From contig CALFSK010000011.1 of the NCBI GenBank assembly GCA_937916845.1, positions 1 to 32,202 of the forward strand: a DNA stretch of 32,202 bases, read 5' to 3'. Positions 9,287 through 16,411 of the stretch are shown piece by piece (within the stretch, counting starts at the first letter, position 1; each line of letters starts with the position of its first letter). The notes below the pieces were generated by a model. It was not told the origin of the DNA. It saw only the letters and a list, made by a program, of their open reading frames with translations, and ran no database searches. The DNA comes from an uncultured Lactobacillus sp. GTDB lineage: Bacteria; Bacillota; Bacilli; Lactobacillales; Lactobacillaceae. Made by a program: the position numbers and the translations under genes.

Positions 9287-9571
9287 TTAGTCTTCGACTG
9301 CGACAATGTCCTTTTCGTGTAAAACAAGGTACTTAGTTCCTTCATACTTAACTTCAGTACCGGCGTACTTGTCGAACAATACTTGATCGCCGACTTTCAC
9401 GCTTGGGGCAACCTTCGTCCCGTTATCTAAAACACGACCGTCATTGACGGCAACAACTTTACCGCTTTGTGGCTTTTCCTTAGCGTTATTGGCAATAACG
9501 ATACCACCAATCGTTTGTTCTTCTTCTTCTTGTTGTTGCAAGATGACGCGATCTCCTAATGGTTTTAACAC
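9287..9571 (-). CDS. groES: Co-chaperonin GroES (94 aa)
   Basis: This is the 10-kDa lid of the GroEL chaperonin. [12 protein letters not shown] opens the protein, a mobile-loop region ([19 protein letters not shown]) and the [14 protein letters not shown] barrel follow, and it ends at IVAVED. The frame extends upstream to a TTG/ATG-like codon, but GTG 9571-9569 is chosen because GGAGGG lies 6-7 nt upstream and the protein then has the standard 94-aa length. It is the first gene of the groESL operon. Confidence 0.98.
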   Translation of the reverse strand: MLKPLGDRVILQQQEEEEQTIGGIVIANNAKEKPQSGKVVAVNDGRVLDNGTKVAPSVKVGDQVLFDKYAGTEVKYEGTKYLVLHEKDIVAVED

Positions 9572-9594
9572 GTGAATCCCTCCATTTATTCTTT

Positions 9595-9621
9595 TTAGCA
9601 CTCTTAATACCCAAGTGCTAA
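9595..9621 (-). promoter_or_regulatory. CIRCE operator (HrcA binding site)
   Basis: Arms TTAGCACTC (9595-9603) and AAGTGCTAA (9613-9621) are separated by exactly 9 nt, the CIRCE geometry. One base differs from the perfect arm GAGTGCTAA. It sits between the groES promoter and the ribosome binding site, as in other Firmicutes, so groESL is under HrcA heat-shock repression. Confidence 0.95.
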
Positions 9622-9632
9622 TTACAAAGATA

Positions 9633-9660
9633 ACTATATCATTTTGATTTAAGAATGCAA
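9633..9660 (-). promoter_or_regulatory. Promoter of groESL
   Basis: Minus strand TTGCAT (9660-9655) and TATAGT (9638-9633) are spaced 16 nt apart, directly upstream of CIRCE. Confidence 0.75.
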
Positions 9661-9676
9661 GTGATTTGTCAATTAT

Positions 9677-9705
9677 TAGTCAAAGAATGTCAAATCGACT
9701 ATAAT
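9677..9705 (+). promoter_or_regulatory. Promoter of the CPBP protease with embedded CtsR-like box
   Basis: TATAAT at 9700-9705 is preceded, 17 nt upstream, by a weak -35, TAGTCA (9677-9682). Overlapping it at 9678-9694 is AGTCAAA-GAA-TGTCAAA, a direct heptamer repeat with 3-nt spacing. This matches the CtsR heptad pattern (A/G)GTCAAANAN(A/G)GTCAAA except for one base in the second heptamer. Binding here would cover the -35 and spacer and repress the plus-strand gene. The box also lies just upstream of the groES -35. Confidence 0.55.
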
Positions 9706-9716
9706 GGGATTACTTA

Positions 9717-9729
9717 AGTCAAATTGACT
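9717..9729. repeat. Perfect 13-bp palindrome downstream of the CPBP promoter
   Basis: AGTCAA-A-TTGACT lies about 11 bp after the -10 element, around the expected transcription start. That is a classic operator position. No specific regulator can be named from the sequence. Confidence 0.5.
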
Positions 9730-9761
9730 CGAAAATTAACTAAATCAAAGGACGTGAGCTG

Positions 9762-10400
9762 ATGGCTAATCGCCGCCAATCGCTAATCATTTTAATCCTC
9801 TACTTTATAATTTACGCATTACCTAGCCTTTTGGTCGCTAGTTTTCATCATTTGGGATCGCAGGTCTTCGTCATCCAGACCGTTGACTACCTAGTCGGCG
9901 CTGTGTTGTTAGTCATCGTTGCCAGTCGGATGCGCGAGCCCAATCCCCTAGAAAAGCATCCCGCTAATTGGATTAAAACGCTGCTATGGGGCTTGTTAGG
10001 TACCGTGCTAGTCATTGTCGGGCAGATGGTGATCTTGCAGCTCACCCAACTACTTGGGCACTCTACGGCGTCGGCCAATACGACGACGCTTTTAACCGTT
10101 GGCCGCCAGTACCCGTTCTTTTTCCTAGCAATTATGGTCGGCGCACCTATTATGGAAGAACTCGTCTTTCGTAAAGTGATTTTTGGTAACCTCGCCCCAC
10201 TAACGGGACAAATCGGGGCTGCGCTCATCTCCAGTGTCTTCTTCAGTTTTGCGCACGCCGATGGTCACTTTATCCTGTACGCCTTCATTGGCTTGCTCTT
10301 TTGTTGGTTATACCGCCAAACTGGCCGTATTCAGACTTCGATGTTAGCGCATATTTTAATGAATAGCGTTGTTATTTTACCTACACTACTTGGTAAGTAA
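9762..10400 (+). CDS. CPBP-family intramembrane metalloprotease (CAAX/Abi type, 212 aa)
   Basis: This is a hydrophobic protein with about six membrane segments. The CPBP signature is intact: EELVFR with Glu132, Glu133 and Arg137, FAHAD with His165, and HILMN with His197 and Asn201, the zinc-coordinating set of the family. Relatives include eukaryotic Rce1 CAAX proteases and bacterial bacteriocin self-immunity proteins (PlnI type) in L. plantarum. No bacteriocin gene is nearby here, so immunity is not supported by context. ATG 9762 has AAAGGA 9 nt upstream. Its promoter region carries a CtsR-like box and shares its intergenic space with groESL, suggesting stress-linked expression. Confidence 0.9.
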   Translation: MANRRQSLIILILYFIIYALPSLLVASFHHLGSQVFVIQTVDYLVGAVLLVIVASRMREPNPLEKHPANWIKTLLWGLLGTVLVIVGQMVILQLTQLLGHSTASANTTTLLTVGRQYPFFFLAIMVGAPIMEELVFRKVIFGNLAPLTGQIGAALISSVFFSFAHADGHFILYAFIGLLFCWLYRQTGRIQTSMLAHILMNSVVILPTLLGK

Positions 10401-10410
10401 CCGCTAGCCA

Positions 10411-10448
10411 AATAAAAACGCTTGGGAAAAATCCCAAGCGTTTTTATT
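10411..10448. terminator. Bidirectional terminator between the CPBP gene and rex
   Basis: A perfect 16-bp stem (AATAAAAACGCTTGGG and its complement) surrounds a 6-nt loop, with A and T runs at both ends. The right arm overlaps the rex stop codon at 10447-10449 by two bases. Confidence 0.95.
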
Positions 10449-11112
10449 ATTCATCGTCAGAATTGCCGTGATCACCCAATTGTTCACCGTAGTGTTCAAT
10501 AAAGTAAATCAGCGTCTGTAATTCATTGGTTAAATCGACATTTTGAACCCGAACCGTATCCGGTACTGAAATGCGTAACGGTGTAAAGTTCATGATTCCC
10601 TTGACGTTGGCATCTACCAATTCATCAGTGATGTTTTGCACAGCCGTCGTTGGTACTGTCAAGATTGCAATTTCAATTTGTTGTTCGATCAATTGCTTTT
10701 TAAGTTCCGTCATTGGATATACTGGTACACCGCTTTGTACCGTATTCGCAATGGCCTCGTTAACATCAAAAGCTGCGGAGATCCGCACGTTACTGTTCTT
10801 GTGGAAATTAAAGTTAAGTAACGCGTGTCCCAAGTTTCCGACCCCAATCAAGGCAACGTTCGTTAAAGTATCCTGATTCAAGATTTTCTTAAAGAACGAA
10901 AGTAACTTTTCAACATCATATCCGTACCCCCGTTTACCTAGGGCCCCAAAATATGAAAAATCGCGTCGAATCGTTGCTGAATCTACCTTAACCGCCTCGG
11001 ACAATTCCGTTGATGAAACCCGTTTTTTATCGGCATCTAATAAAATATTGAGATAACGATAATAAATCGGCAACCGTTTCGCCGTTGCCCGAGGAATTTT
11101 TGTTTCTGCCAT
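10447..11112 (-). CDS. rex: Redox-sensing transcriptional repressor Rex (221 aa)
   Basis: Rex represses fermentation and respiration genes and releases DNA when NADH is high relative to NAD+. An N-terminal winged helix carries [23 protein letters not shown] (about residues 42-65), the hallmark DNA-recognition segment. A Rossmann domain with [10 protein letters not shown] follows, and a C-terminal swapped helix ends the protein. Length and motifs are complete. ATG 11112 has AAGGAGGG upstream. The rex promoter (11158-11185) overlaps a partial Rex-type half-site, suggesting autoregulation. The order rex, ABC-F, tsaD matches the B. subtilis ydiH-ydiF-ydiE neighbourhood. Confidence 0.97.
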   Translation of the reverse strand: MAETKIPRATAKRLPIYYRYLNILLDADKKRVSSTELSEAVKVDSATIRRDFSYFGALGKRGYGYDVEKLLSFFKKILNQDTLTNVALIGVGNLGHALLNFNFHKNSNVRISAAFDVNEAIANTVQSGVPVYPMTELKKQLIEQQIEIAILTVPTTAVQNITDELVDANVKGIMNFTPLRISVPDTVRVQNVDLTNELQTLIYFIEHYGEQLGDHGNSDDE

Positions 11113-11157
11113 TCGGACGATCCCTCCTTACCAAAAGTTTGTGAATTTGCTGACACT

Positions 11158-11185
11158 ATTCTAGCATAGTGCGTCACTTTGTGAA
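11158..11185 (-). promoter_or_regulatory. Promoter of rex with possible Rex half-site
   Basis: Minus strand TTCACA (11185-11180) and TAGAAT (11163-11158) are spaced 16 nt apart, with an extended TGC before the -10. The -35 lies inside TTATTTCACAA, which equals one half of the Rex consensus TTGTGAAATAATTTCACAA; the other half is not conserved. An adjacent perfect inverted repeat AATAATAA/TTATTATT occupies 11185-11204. Confidence 0.5.
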
Positions 11186-11233
11186 ATAATAATTACTTAT
11201 TATTCCGTATTACTAGGGCAGACCGTTGCAATA

Positions 11234-11242
11234 TGCTACAAT
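11234..11242 (+). promoter_or_regulatory. Extended -10 promoter of the ABC-F gene
   Basis: TGCTACAAT is an extended -10 element about 40 bp before the GTG start at 11281. A good -35 at 17 nt is not seen, which fits extended -10 promoters. Confidence 0.5.
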
Positions 11243-11280
11243 TGTGTGACGAATTAAATGTGAAAGGAGCTTAAAAAAGC

Positions 11281-13260
11281 GTGATTTTACTACAAGTACA
11301 GCAAGTCATGCGGCGTTTTGGCGCCGATGTCTTGTTCGATAACGTACAAATGGACATTCAAGAACATGCCCGGGTGGCCTTAGTTGGTCGTAACGGTGCG
11401 GGTAAATCAACCTTACTAAAAATGATTGCCGGTGAAACGGTCCCGGATGAGGGCCAGATTTCGATGCGTAAAGACTTGACCATTGGTTACTTAGCCCAAG
11501 ATCAAGGCCTCGACAGCCATAATACGATTTGGGAAGAAATGAGCAGTGTCTTTGCCGAAGTCCACGCCCTAGAAGACCAAATGCACCGCTTAGAAGCCCA
11601 ATTAAGCGACCCCGCCGTCATTGCGGACGACCAAACTTACCAACAAACTTTAAAAACTTATGATCAGGTTCAAACTGCCTTTCAACAAAAGAACGGCTAC
11701 GGCTATCAGGCTGAAATCCGCGGCGTTTTGCACGGGTTTCAATTTGAAGCCGACGTTTACGACAAGTCGGTCACCGAACTCTCTGGTGGTCAAAAGACCC
11801 AGTTGGCGTTAGCCAAACTATTGCTTGAAAAACGGGATCTCTTGATTTTGGACGAACCGACCAACCATTTGGACGTTGAAACGTTAACTTGGCTGGAAAG
11901 TTATTTGCAATCGTATACCGGCGCTTTACTAATCGTTTCCCATGACCGGTACTTCTTAGACCGCGTTGTTAACGAAGTCTACGACCTATCCCATCATGAA
12001 ATGATTCACTACACCGGGAACTACGATCAATTTGTTCAGGAAAAAGCCGCCCGAATCCAGGCCCAGTGGAAACACTACGAAAAACAACAAGCTGAGATCA
12101 GTAAGTTAGAAGATTTCGTCAACAAGAATATTGTGCGGGCGTCAACGACGAAGCGGGCGCAAGCTCGGCGTAAACAGTTAGCTAAGATGGACCGTTTAGA
12201 CCGACCAGACGGCGATGACAAGACGGCCCACTTTGGTTTCCACGCTGCCAAGCAAAGTGGGAACATTGTTTTGACCGTTAAGGATGCCGCCGTTGGGTAC
12301 GCTGGTCAAACGTTATCAGAACCGGATACCCTTAACGTTAAAAAACACGAAGCCGTCGCCATCGTTGGCCCCAACGGGATTGGTAAATCGACCCTCTTAA
12401 AAAGTATTTTGGGAAAGATTCCGTTCATTAAAGGCCAGGCCGTCTTCGGTACTAACGTCGTGACCGGGTACTACGACCAGGAACAACGGAACCTTCACGA
12501 TAGCAAAACAGTTTTAAGCGAATTATGGGACGAACACCCAACCACGCCTGAAAAGGATATCCGGACGATTCTCGGGAGCTTTCTCTTTACCGGCGAAGAC
12601 GTCGACAAACCAATTCACGCTCTATCCGGTGGTGAGCGGGCCCGCTTATTGTTAACTAAACTTGCGATGCAAAATAATAACTTTTTGATTCTTGACGAAC
12701 CGACCAACCATTTGGATATCGATAGTCGGGAAGTGTTGGAAGTGGCCCTCAATGATTTTGACGGGACCCTCCTCTTCGTTTCTCATGACCGTTACTTCAT
12801 TAACCAAGTGGCCACTAGTGTCGTCGAAGTCTCACCCGAAGGAACGGAACTGTTCTTAGGCGACTACGATTACTATATCGATAAGAAACAAGAACAAGAA
12901 GAACTCGCTGCGGCGGCCGCGAGTGAAGCCGCCGAACAGGCCGCACTAGCTAACCCAGATGCCACGACCGCTTCAGCTGCCGTACCACGTTCAAAGGGCC
13001 AGCAGAATTATCAAGCTAGCAAGCAACAACAACGTGAAAAGCGCAAATTAGAGCGTAGCGTCGAATCACTGGAAGCTAAAATGAATGATTTGGAACAACA
13101 GGCAACGGTTATTCAAGAAGAAATGGCACAACCGGAAAACTTTTCCGATTCTGGAAAATTAGGCGACTTACAAAAGCAACTTGACGCCGTTAACGCGGAA
13201 CAAGCGCAAGCCGAAACGGACTGGACTGAACAGGCCGAAGCCCTTGAAAATATGGACTAA
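11281..13260 (+). CDS. ydiF: ABC-F family ATPase, YdiF/Uup-like (659 aa)
   Basis: This is a soluble protein with two ATP-binding cassettes and no membrane domain; ABC-F proteins act on the ribosome. Cassette 1 has Walker A GRNGAGKST, signature LSGGQKTQ and Walker B LLILDEPTNHLD. An arginine-rich interdomain linker (about residues 245-305, including STTKRAQARRKQ) follows. Cassette 2 has GPNGIGKST, LSGGERAR and FLILDEPTNHLD. The last 70 residues form a charged coiled coil (KREKRKLERSVESLE type), as in Uup and YdiF. It starts at GTG 11281 with AAAGGAG 11 nt upstream. It lies beside rex and tsaD as B. subtilis ydiF does. An antibiotic-resistance function is not suggested by this housekeeping context. 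Confidence 0.93.
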   Translation: MILLQVQQVMRRFGADVLFDNVQMDIQEHARVALVGRNGAGKSTLLKMIAGETVPDEGQISMRKDLTIGYLAQDQGLDSHNTIWEEMSSVFAEVHALEDQMHRLEAQLSDPAVIADDQTYQQTLKTYDQVQTAFQQKNGYGYQAEIRGVLHGFQFEADVYDKSVTELSGGQKTQLALAKLLLEKRDLLILDEPTNHLDVETLTWLESYLQSYTGALLIVSHDRYFLDRVVNEVYDLSHHEMIHYTGNYDQFVQEKAARIQAQWKHYEKQQAEISKLEDFVNKNIVRASTTKRAQARRKQLAKMDRLDRPDGDDKTAHFGFHAAKQSGNIVLTVKDAAVGYAGQTLSEPDTLNVKKHEAVAIVGPNGIGKSTLLKSILGKIPFIKGQAVFGTNVVTGYYDQEQRNLHDSKTVLSELWDEHPTTPEKDIRTILGSFLFTGEDVDKPIHALSGGERARLLLTKLAMQNNNFLILDEPTNHLDIDSREVLEVALNDFDGTLLFVSHDRYFINQVATSVVEVSPEGTELFLGDYDYYIDKKQEQEELAAAAASEAAEQAALANPDATTASAAVPRSKGQQNYQASKQQQREKRKLERSVESLEAKMNDLEQQATVIQEEMAQPENFSDSGKLGDLQKQLDAVNAEQAQAETDWTEQAEALENMD

Positions 13261-13268
13261 TTCCAACT

Positions 13269-13307
13269 AAAAAAACTGGCTCAGATTTTATCTGAGCCAG
13301 TTTTTTT
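13269..13307. terminator. Bidirectional terminator between the ABC-F gene and tsaD
   Basis: A perfect 17-bp stem made of seven A, CTGGCTCAGA, a 5-nt loop and the exact complement ending in seven T. It serves both convergent genes. Confidence 0.96.
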
Positions 13308-13345
13308 ATCTTCATTATAAGTTTACCACTCGTACTAAGTCAGCC

Positions 13346-14383
13346 TTAGTGGGGCATGTTAGGCATCCAATCAAATTCCAAACTAGGATCTGCATTTAGC
13401 GTTGCGTCACCAAATTGTTGGTGCTGGTACTGAACGTAACCAGCGGCCCCAATCATGGCACCGTTATCGCCGCACAACTTGAGTGGGGCCAAAACTAAAT
13501 CTGTATTCGGAAATTCTTTAGGTAACACTTCTTGAAGCCGTTCGCGCAGGCCGTGGTTTGCGGCTACGCCACCCGCCAAAATGAGCTGTTTAACCGGGTA
13601 CTGCTTTAATACCCGCAACGTCTTACTCGTCAAGACGTCGACGACACTCGCCTGAAAGCTGGCTGCCAAATCGTTCTTGTCCAAGGTCTCCCCAATTTGG
13701 TCGGCGTGGTGCACGGTATTAATAAACGCACTCTTGAGACCGCTAAAACTAAAGTCATAGTTGTCTTCATCGATCATTGCTCGTGGAAATTTAAACGTGT
13801 CGTTTCCTTTATGAGCCATCTCATCGATCACTTTACCGGCTGGATATGGAACACCCAATACCCGCCCAATTTTATCGTAAGCCTCGCCGGCAGCATCGTC
13901 ACGGGTTTCCCCAATGATTTCAAACTGACCGTCAGCTTGCATATAAACGAGTTCGGTATGCCCACCCGAAACGAGTAACGCCATCAACGGGAATTCGAAC
14001 GGTTTCACAAACCGCGCCGCATAAATATGTCCCGCCATGTGGTTGACTGGAATCAAGGGTAAGTTGTGCGCATACGCCACGGTCTTAGCCGCATTCACGC
14101 CAACTAAGAGCGCACCGACTAATCCGGGACCGTAAGTCACAGCGACCGCATCTAAATCATCATAGGTCACGGCGGCCTCGGTCATTGCGTCTTCAATGCA
14201 AATCGTAATCTGTTCAATGTGGTGGCGACTAGCAACTTCTGGAACGACCCCACCAAAACGTTTATGGCTATTGATCTGGGTTGCAATGACGTTTGACAAG
14301 ATCTCATGTCCGTCACGAATGACGGCAACACTCGTCTCATCACAACTAGATTCAAACGCTAAAATCAAATTCTGTTTCTCCAC
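13346..14383 (-). CDS. tsaD: tRNA N6-threonylcarbamoyladenosine transferase TsaD (345 aa)
   Basis: TsaD (Gcp) transfers threonylcarbamoyl from TC-AMP to A37 of ANN-decoding tRNAs, working with TsaB and TsaE. Present are the start [44 protein letters not shown], the metal-binding NHMAGHIYA (His115, His119) and the C-terminal CGDNGAMIG. The frame stays open upstream into the rimI end, but GTG 14383-14381 is chosen because AAAGGA lies 9 nt upstream and the N-terminus then fits the family. It is the last gene of the tsaB-rimI-rimI-tsaD operon, 13 bp after rimI. Confidence 0.97.
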   Translation of the reverse strand: MEKQNLILAFESSCDETSVAVIRDGHEILSNVIATQINSHKRFGGVVPEVASRHHIEQITICIEDAMTEAAVTYDDLDAVAVTYGPGLVGALLVGVNAAKTVAYAHNLPLIPVNHMAGHIYAARFVKPFEFPLMALLVSGGHTELVYMQADGQFEIIGETRDDAAGEAYDKIGRVLGVPYPAGKVIDEMAHKGNDTFKFPRAMIDEDNYDFSFSGLKSAFINTVHHADQIGETLDKNDLAASFQASVVDVLTSKTLRVLKQYPVKQLILAGGVAANHGLRERLQEVLPKEFPNTDLVLAPLKLCGDNGAMIGAAGYVQYQHQQFGDATLNADPSLEFDWMPNMPH

Positions 14384-14396
14384 CAGTGACCATCCT

Positions 14397-14855
14397 TTAA
14401 TCAATAATTTTGCGCATGATCCAGGCATCTTCCACTGGATCATGATAATAACGACGACGTGTGGCAATCTGCTCAAAACCAAATTGGCGGTATAGCTTCT
14501 GTGCCGCAACGTTACTAGGGCGGACTTCTAAGAAAATCTGGCCGTCAGTCGCAAGAGCTGCCAAACACGTTTGCAATAATTGACGTGCCAACCCGCGACG
14601 CTGAAAGTCCGGGTGCACGGCAATATTCGTAATTTCAACTTCATCTAATACAATCGTACAACTCACAAATCCAACCGGACGCTCGTCTGCGAGAATCACG
14701 TGATAACGACTTTGTGGCGCTTCGATGTCCGCCATAAAAGTGGCTTGGCGCCACGGCGCCCCGTTTGGATAAGCGACGGCCGACAACTGATAACAAAGTG
14801 CTGCTAAGTCGCTTGCCGCGTAGGCATCACCACTTACTAATTGCCACTCACTCAT
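14397..14855 (-). CDS. rimI: GNAT N-acetyltransferase, RimI-type, second copy (152 aa)
   Basis: This matches ribosomal-protein-S18-alanine N-acetyltransferase RimI in length and pattern. The acetyl-CoA motif A reads [17 protein letters not shown], followed by [19 protein letters not shown] and the terminal [14 protein letters not shown], which is the RimI signature. The start ATG overlaps the upstream rimI-like gene by 8 bp. In many Firmicutes a single rimI sits between tsaB and tsaD; this copy is the compact, standard-length one and the better candidate for the canonical enzyme. Which copy acetylates S18 cannot be told from sequence. Confidence 0.9.
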   Translation of the reverse strand: MSEWQLVSGDAYAASDLAALCYQLSAVAYPNGAPWRQATFMADIEAPQSRYHVILADERPVGFVSCTIVLDEVEITNIAVHPDFQRRGLARQLLQTCLAALATDGQIFLEVRPSNVAAQKLYRQFGFEQIATRRRYYHDPVEDAWIMRKIID

Positions 14856-15426
14856 TTGCTTTTGGGGCCAATCGGTAAGTCATGTCGATAGCGTCTTCAT
14901 GATCACCGAAGTAGTAGCGTTTTTTAATCCCCGTTTTTTCAAAGCCTAAATTCGTATACATGTGTTGCGCAGTGGTGTTACTATACCGAACTTCTAAGGT
15001 AACGGTCTGATAGTCTAATTCCACTGCCCGATCGATCATCGTTTTCATCATGAAGTGACCAAGTCCGCGACCCTGCACATCAGGATGCACGGCAATGTTT
15101 GTGATGTGGGCATCGTGACGCCGATCATCAAATGCGCATCCACAAAAGGCCAACAACCGGTCTTCATGACGCATTACAATGTAGAAACGCCCGCTTTGGC
15201 GTCGTAATTCGGTCTTAAAGGCGTTCTCGTCCCACGGCGTTTTTCCGGCATAAACGGCCCGTTCAATGGCCAGCATTTCCGGAACATCGGTAATCAGCGC
15301 CTGGGAAAGGTAATACCTCGTCCCCGCAACTTCCACGATATGATTATCAATCGTCAAAACTTTTTCGCGGTGCTGATTACGGTTCGTTGTAATTTTCTGA
15401 AAGTATTCCTTAAATCTTTTCAACAT
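14848..15426 (-). CDS. GNAT N-acetyltransferase, RimI-like, first copy with N-terminal extension (192 aa)
   Basis: The GNAT core is nearly parallel to that of its neighbour: IAVHPDVQGRGLGHFMM, LEVRYSNTTAQHMYTNLGF and KKRYYFGDHEDAIDM. About 40 extra residues precede the core, beginning MLKRFKEYFQKI, a basic amphipathic segment. Start choice: ATG 15426 places AGAGG 12 nt upstream; ATG 15435 would place it only 3 nt away. The start lies within the 3' end of tsaB, giving a 17-bp overlap. The tandem pair probably arose by duplication followed by divergence. The substrate is unknown. Confidence 0.88.
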   Translation of the reverse strand: MLKRFKEYFQKITTNRNQHREKVLTIDNHIVEVAGTRYYLSQALITDVPEMLAIERAVYAGKTPWDENAFKTELRRQSGRFYIVMRHEDRLLAFCGCAFDDRRHDAHITNIAVHPDVQGRGLGHFMMKTMIDRAVELDYQTVTLEVRYSNTTAQHMYTNLGFEKTGIKKRYYFGDHEDAIDMTYRLAPKANE

Positions 15427-16135
15427 AGGGCGCATGATCCTCTTTCGGGTGCTTAGCTTGCCAATCCCGTTCGGCCTGTGTCAAACGTAAGTAGTCGGGC
15501 ACGAACGCATGCAAGTGTTCTACGGGCTGAACAGTTTGTCCAAGCAAGCCTAGCACGCTTGCTTGCGGCAAATCTAACTGGGGCTGGGCACGAACAAATC
15601 GATCACCTAACTGTTCCTTTAATGGGGCTTCATACGTTGCAACATCGGCCCCAATAAACGTTACTGGTTCGGCGTATGCTGCCAACTGATCGGTCCATTC
15701 CGCAATGCTGATGTGTTGATCAGCAATCACTGGTACGGGCCGCTGATTTTCAATCCGGTATAATCCGGTAAAGACGTTATCACGCCGCGCATCGAATAAT
15801 GGCGATACTAGCCGACCTTCCGTCAGAACATTGCCAGCCAAAGCTTCTAAGCTTGATAAACCAACTAATTCCTTATGTAAAGTGAAGGCCAAAGTTTTAG
15901 CAGTCGTAACGCCAATCCGTAAACCGGTGTACGATCCCGGTCCAGCAGCAACGACAATGCGATCCAGATCATCAGGTTTTAGTCCGGCTTGAGCTAGCGA
16001 CTGTTCAATAATGGGTAATAGCGTACTACTATGGTTACGACCAACGTTGGTGGTCGTCGTGGCCAAAATCTTAGCGTCCTCTAAAACTGCCACACTCAAC
16101 GGACGGTTGGAAGTATCAATAGCCAACAACTTCAT
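15410..16135 (-). CDS. tsaB: tRNA threonylcarbamoyladenosine biosynthesis protein TsaB (241 aa)
   Basis: TsaB (YeaZ) is the ASKHA-fold, non-catalytic partner of TsaD in t6A37 formation. It starts MKLLAIDTSNRPLSVAVL, has NHSSTLLPIIEQ and carries the family motif AAGPGSYTGLRIGVTTAKTLA. The start ATG 16135 has GAGGAG 10 nt upstream. It is the first gene of the four-gene operon ending in tsaD. The upstream 16177-16336 stretch holds a broken small reading frame on the same strand. Confidence 0.96.
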   Translation of the reverse strand: MKLLAIDTSNRPLSVAVLEDAKILATTTTNVGRNHSSTLLPIIEQSLAQAGLKPDDLDRIVVAAGPGSYTGLRIGVTTAKTLAFTLHKELVGLSSLEALAGNVLTEGRLVSPLFDARRDNVFTGLYRIENQRPVPVIADQHISIAEWTDQLAAYAEPVTFIGADVATYEAPLKEQLGDRFVRAQPQLDLPQASVLGLLGQTVQPVEHLHAFVPDYLRLTQAERDWQAKHPKEDHAPYVEKI

Positions 16136-16176
16136 AATTTACAGACTCCTCGTTTTGAATTACTTCACATATCTTA

Positions 16177-16336
16177 TCATAATTTGATTACTTTGAAAGC
16201 TTTCCGGCCAGAACCAACCAATTCGAGTTGGTTGTAAGCCAGAGCAACTTTATATTGCTCCGTGACACCCTTACCAATTAATGCGATGTAATCAATTCGT
16301 AAATACTATTTACACAACTTATACATATACTTCACG
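16177..16336 (-). pseudogene. Amber-interrupted small reading frame upstream of tsaB
   Basis: From GTG 16336 (or the in-frame ATG 16327), preceded by AAGGA, the frame reads VKYMYKLCK, then TAG, then 42 further codons to TGA at 16179-16177. The downstream part includes YIALIGKGVTEQYK and NQLELVGSGRKAFKVI, with ordinary codon usage and a Lys/Gly/Val-rich composition unlike random intergenic DNA. Change of one base (CAG to TAG) would explain the break. I recognise no family. Its 5' end lies directly under the phn Pho-box array. It could instead be a remnant of a longer gene, or chance. Confidence 0.4.
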
Positions 16337-16373
16337 GTTCCTTTTTAGCACATTTACATTACCTTGTTATGCT
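16309..16373 (+). promoter_or_regulatory. Pho-box-like direct repeat array and -10 of the phn operon
   Basis: Hexamers start every 11 bp: TTTACA (16309), TATACA (16320), TTCACG (16331), TTTTTA (16342), TTTACA (16353). The next register, TTGTTA (16364), is weak. A -10 candidate TATGCT (16368-16373) follows the last strong hexamer after 9 nt, the same spacing as upstream of pstS. No separate -35 is evident. PhoP activation under phosphate limitation is inferred from the pattern and from the function of the operon. Confidence 0.7.
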
Positions 16374-16411
16374 ACACAAGTAACTAAATTACTTGGAGGT
16401 AATTGAAAATT

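Noticed and set aside
9762..10400. CPBP protease as a bacteriocin immunity gene
   Set aside because: No bacteriocin precursor, double-glycine leader or export gene is nearby; context is chaperonin and rex.
11281..13260. ABC-F protein as an antibiotic-resistance determinant
   Set aside because: Its C-terminal coiled coil and the rex/tsaD context match the housekeeping YdiF/Uup type.
16214..16262. Two hairpins (AACCAAC/GTTGGTT and GAGCAA/TTGCTC) as a leader riboswitch for phnD
   Set aside because: They lie upstream of the predicted phn promoter and would not be transcribed with it; they fall inside the broken reading frame on the other strand.
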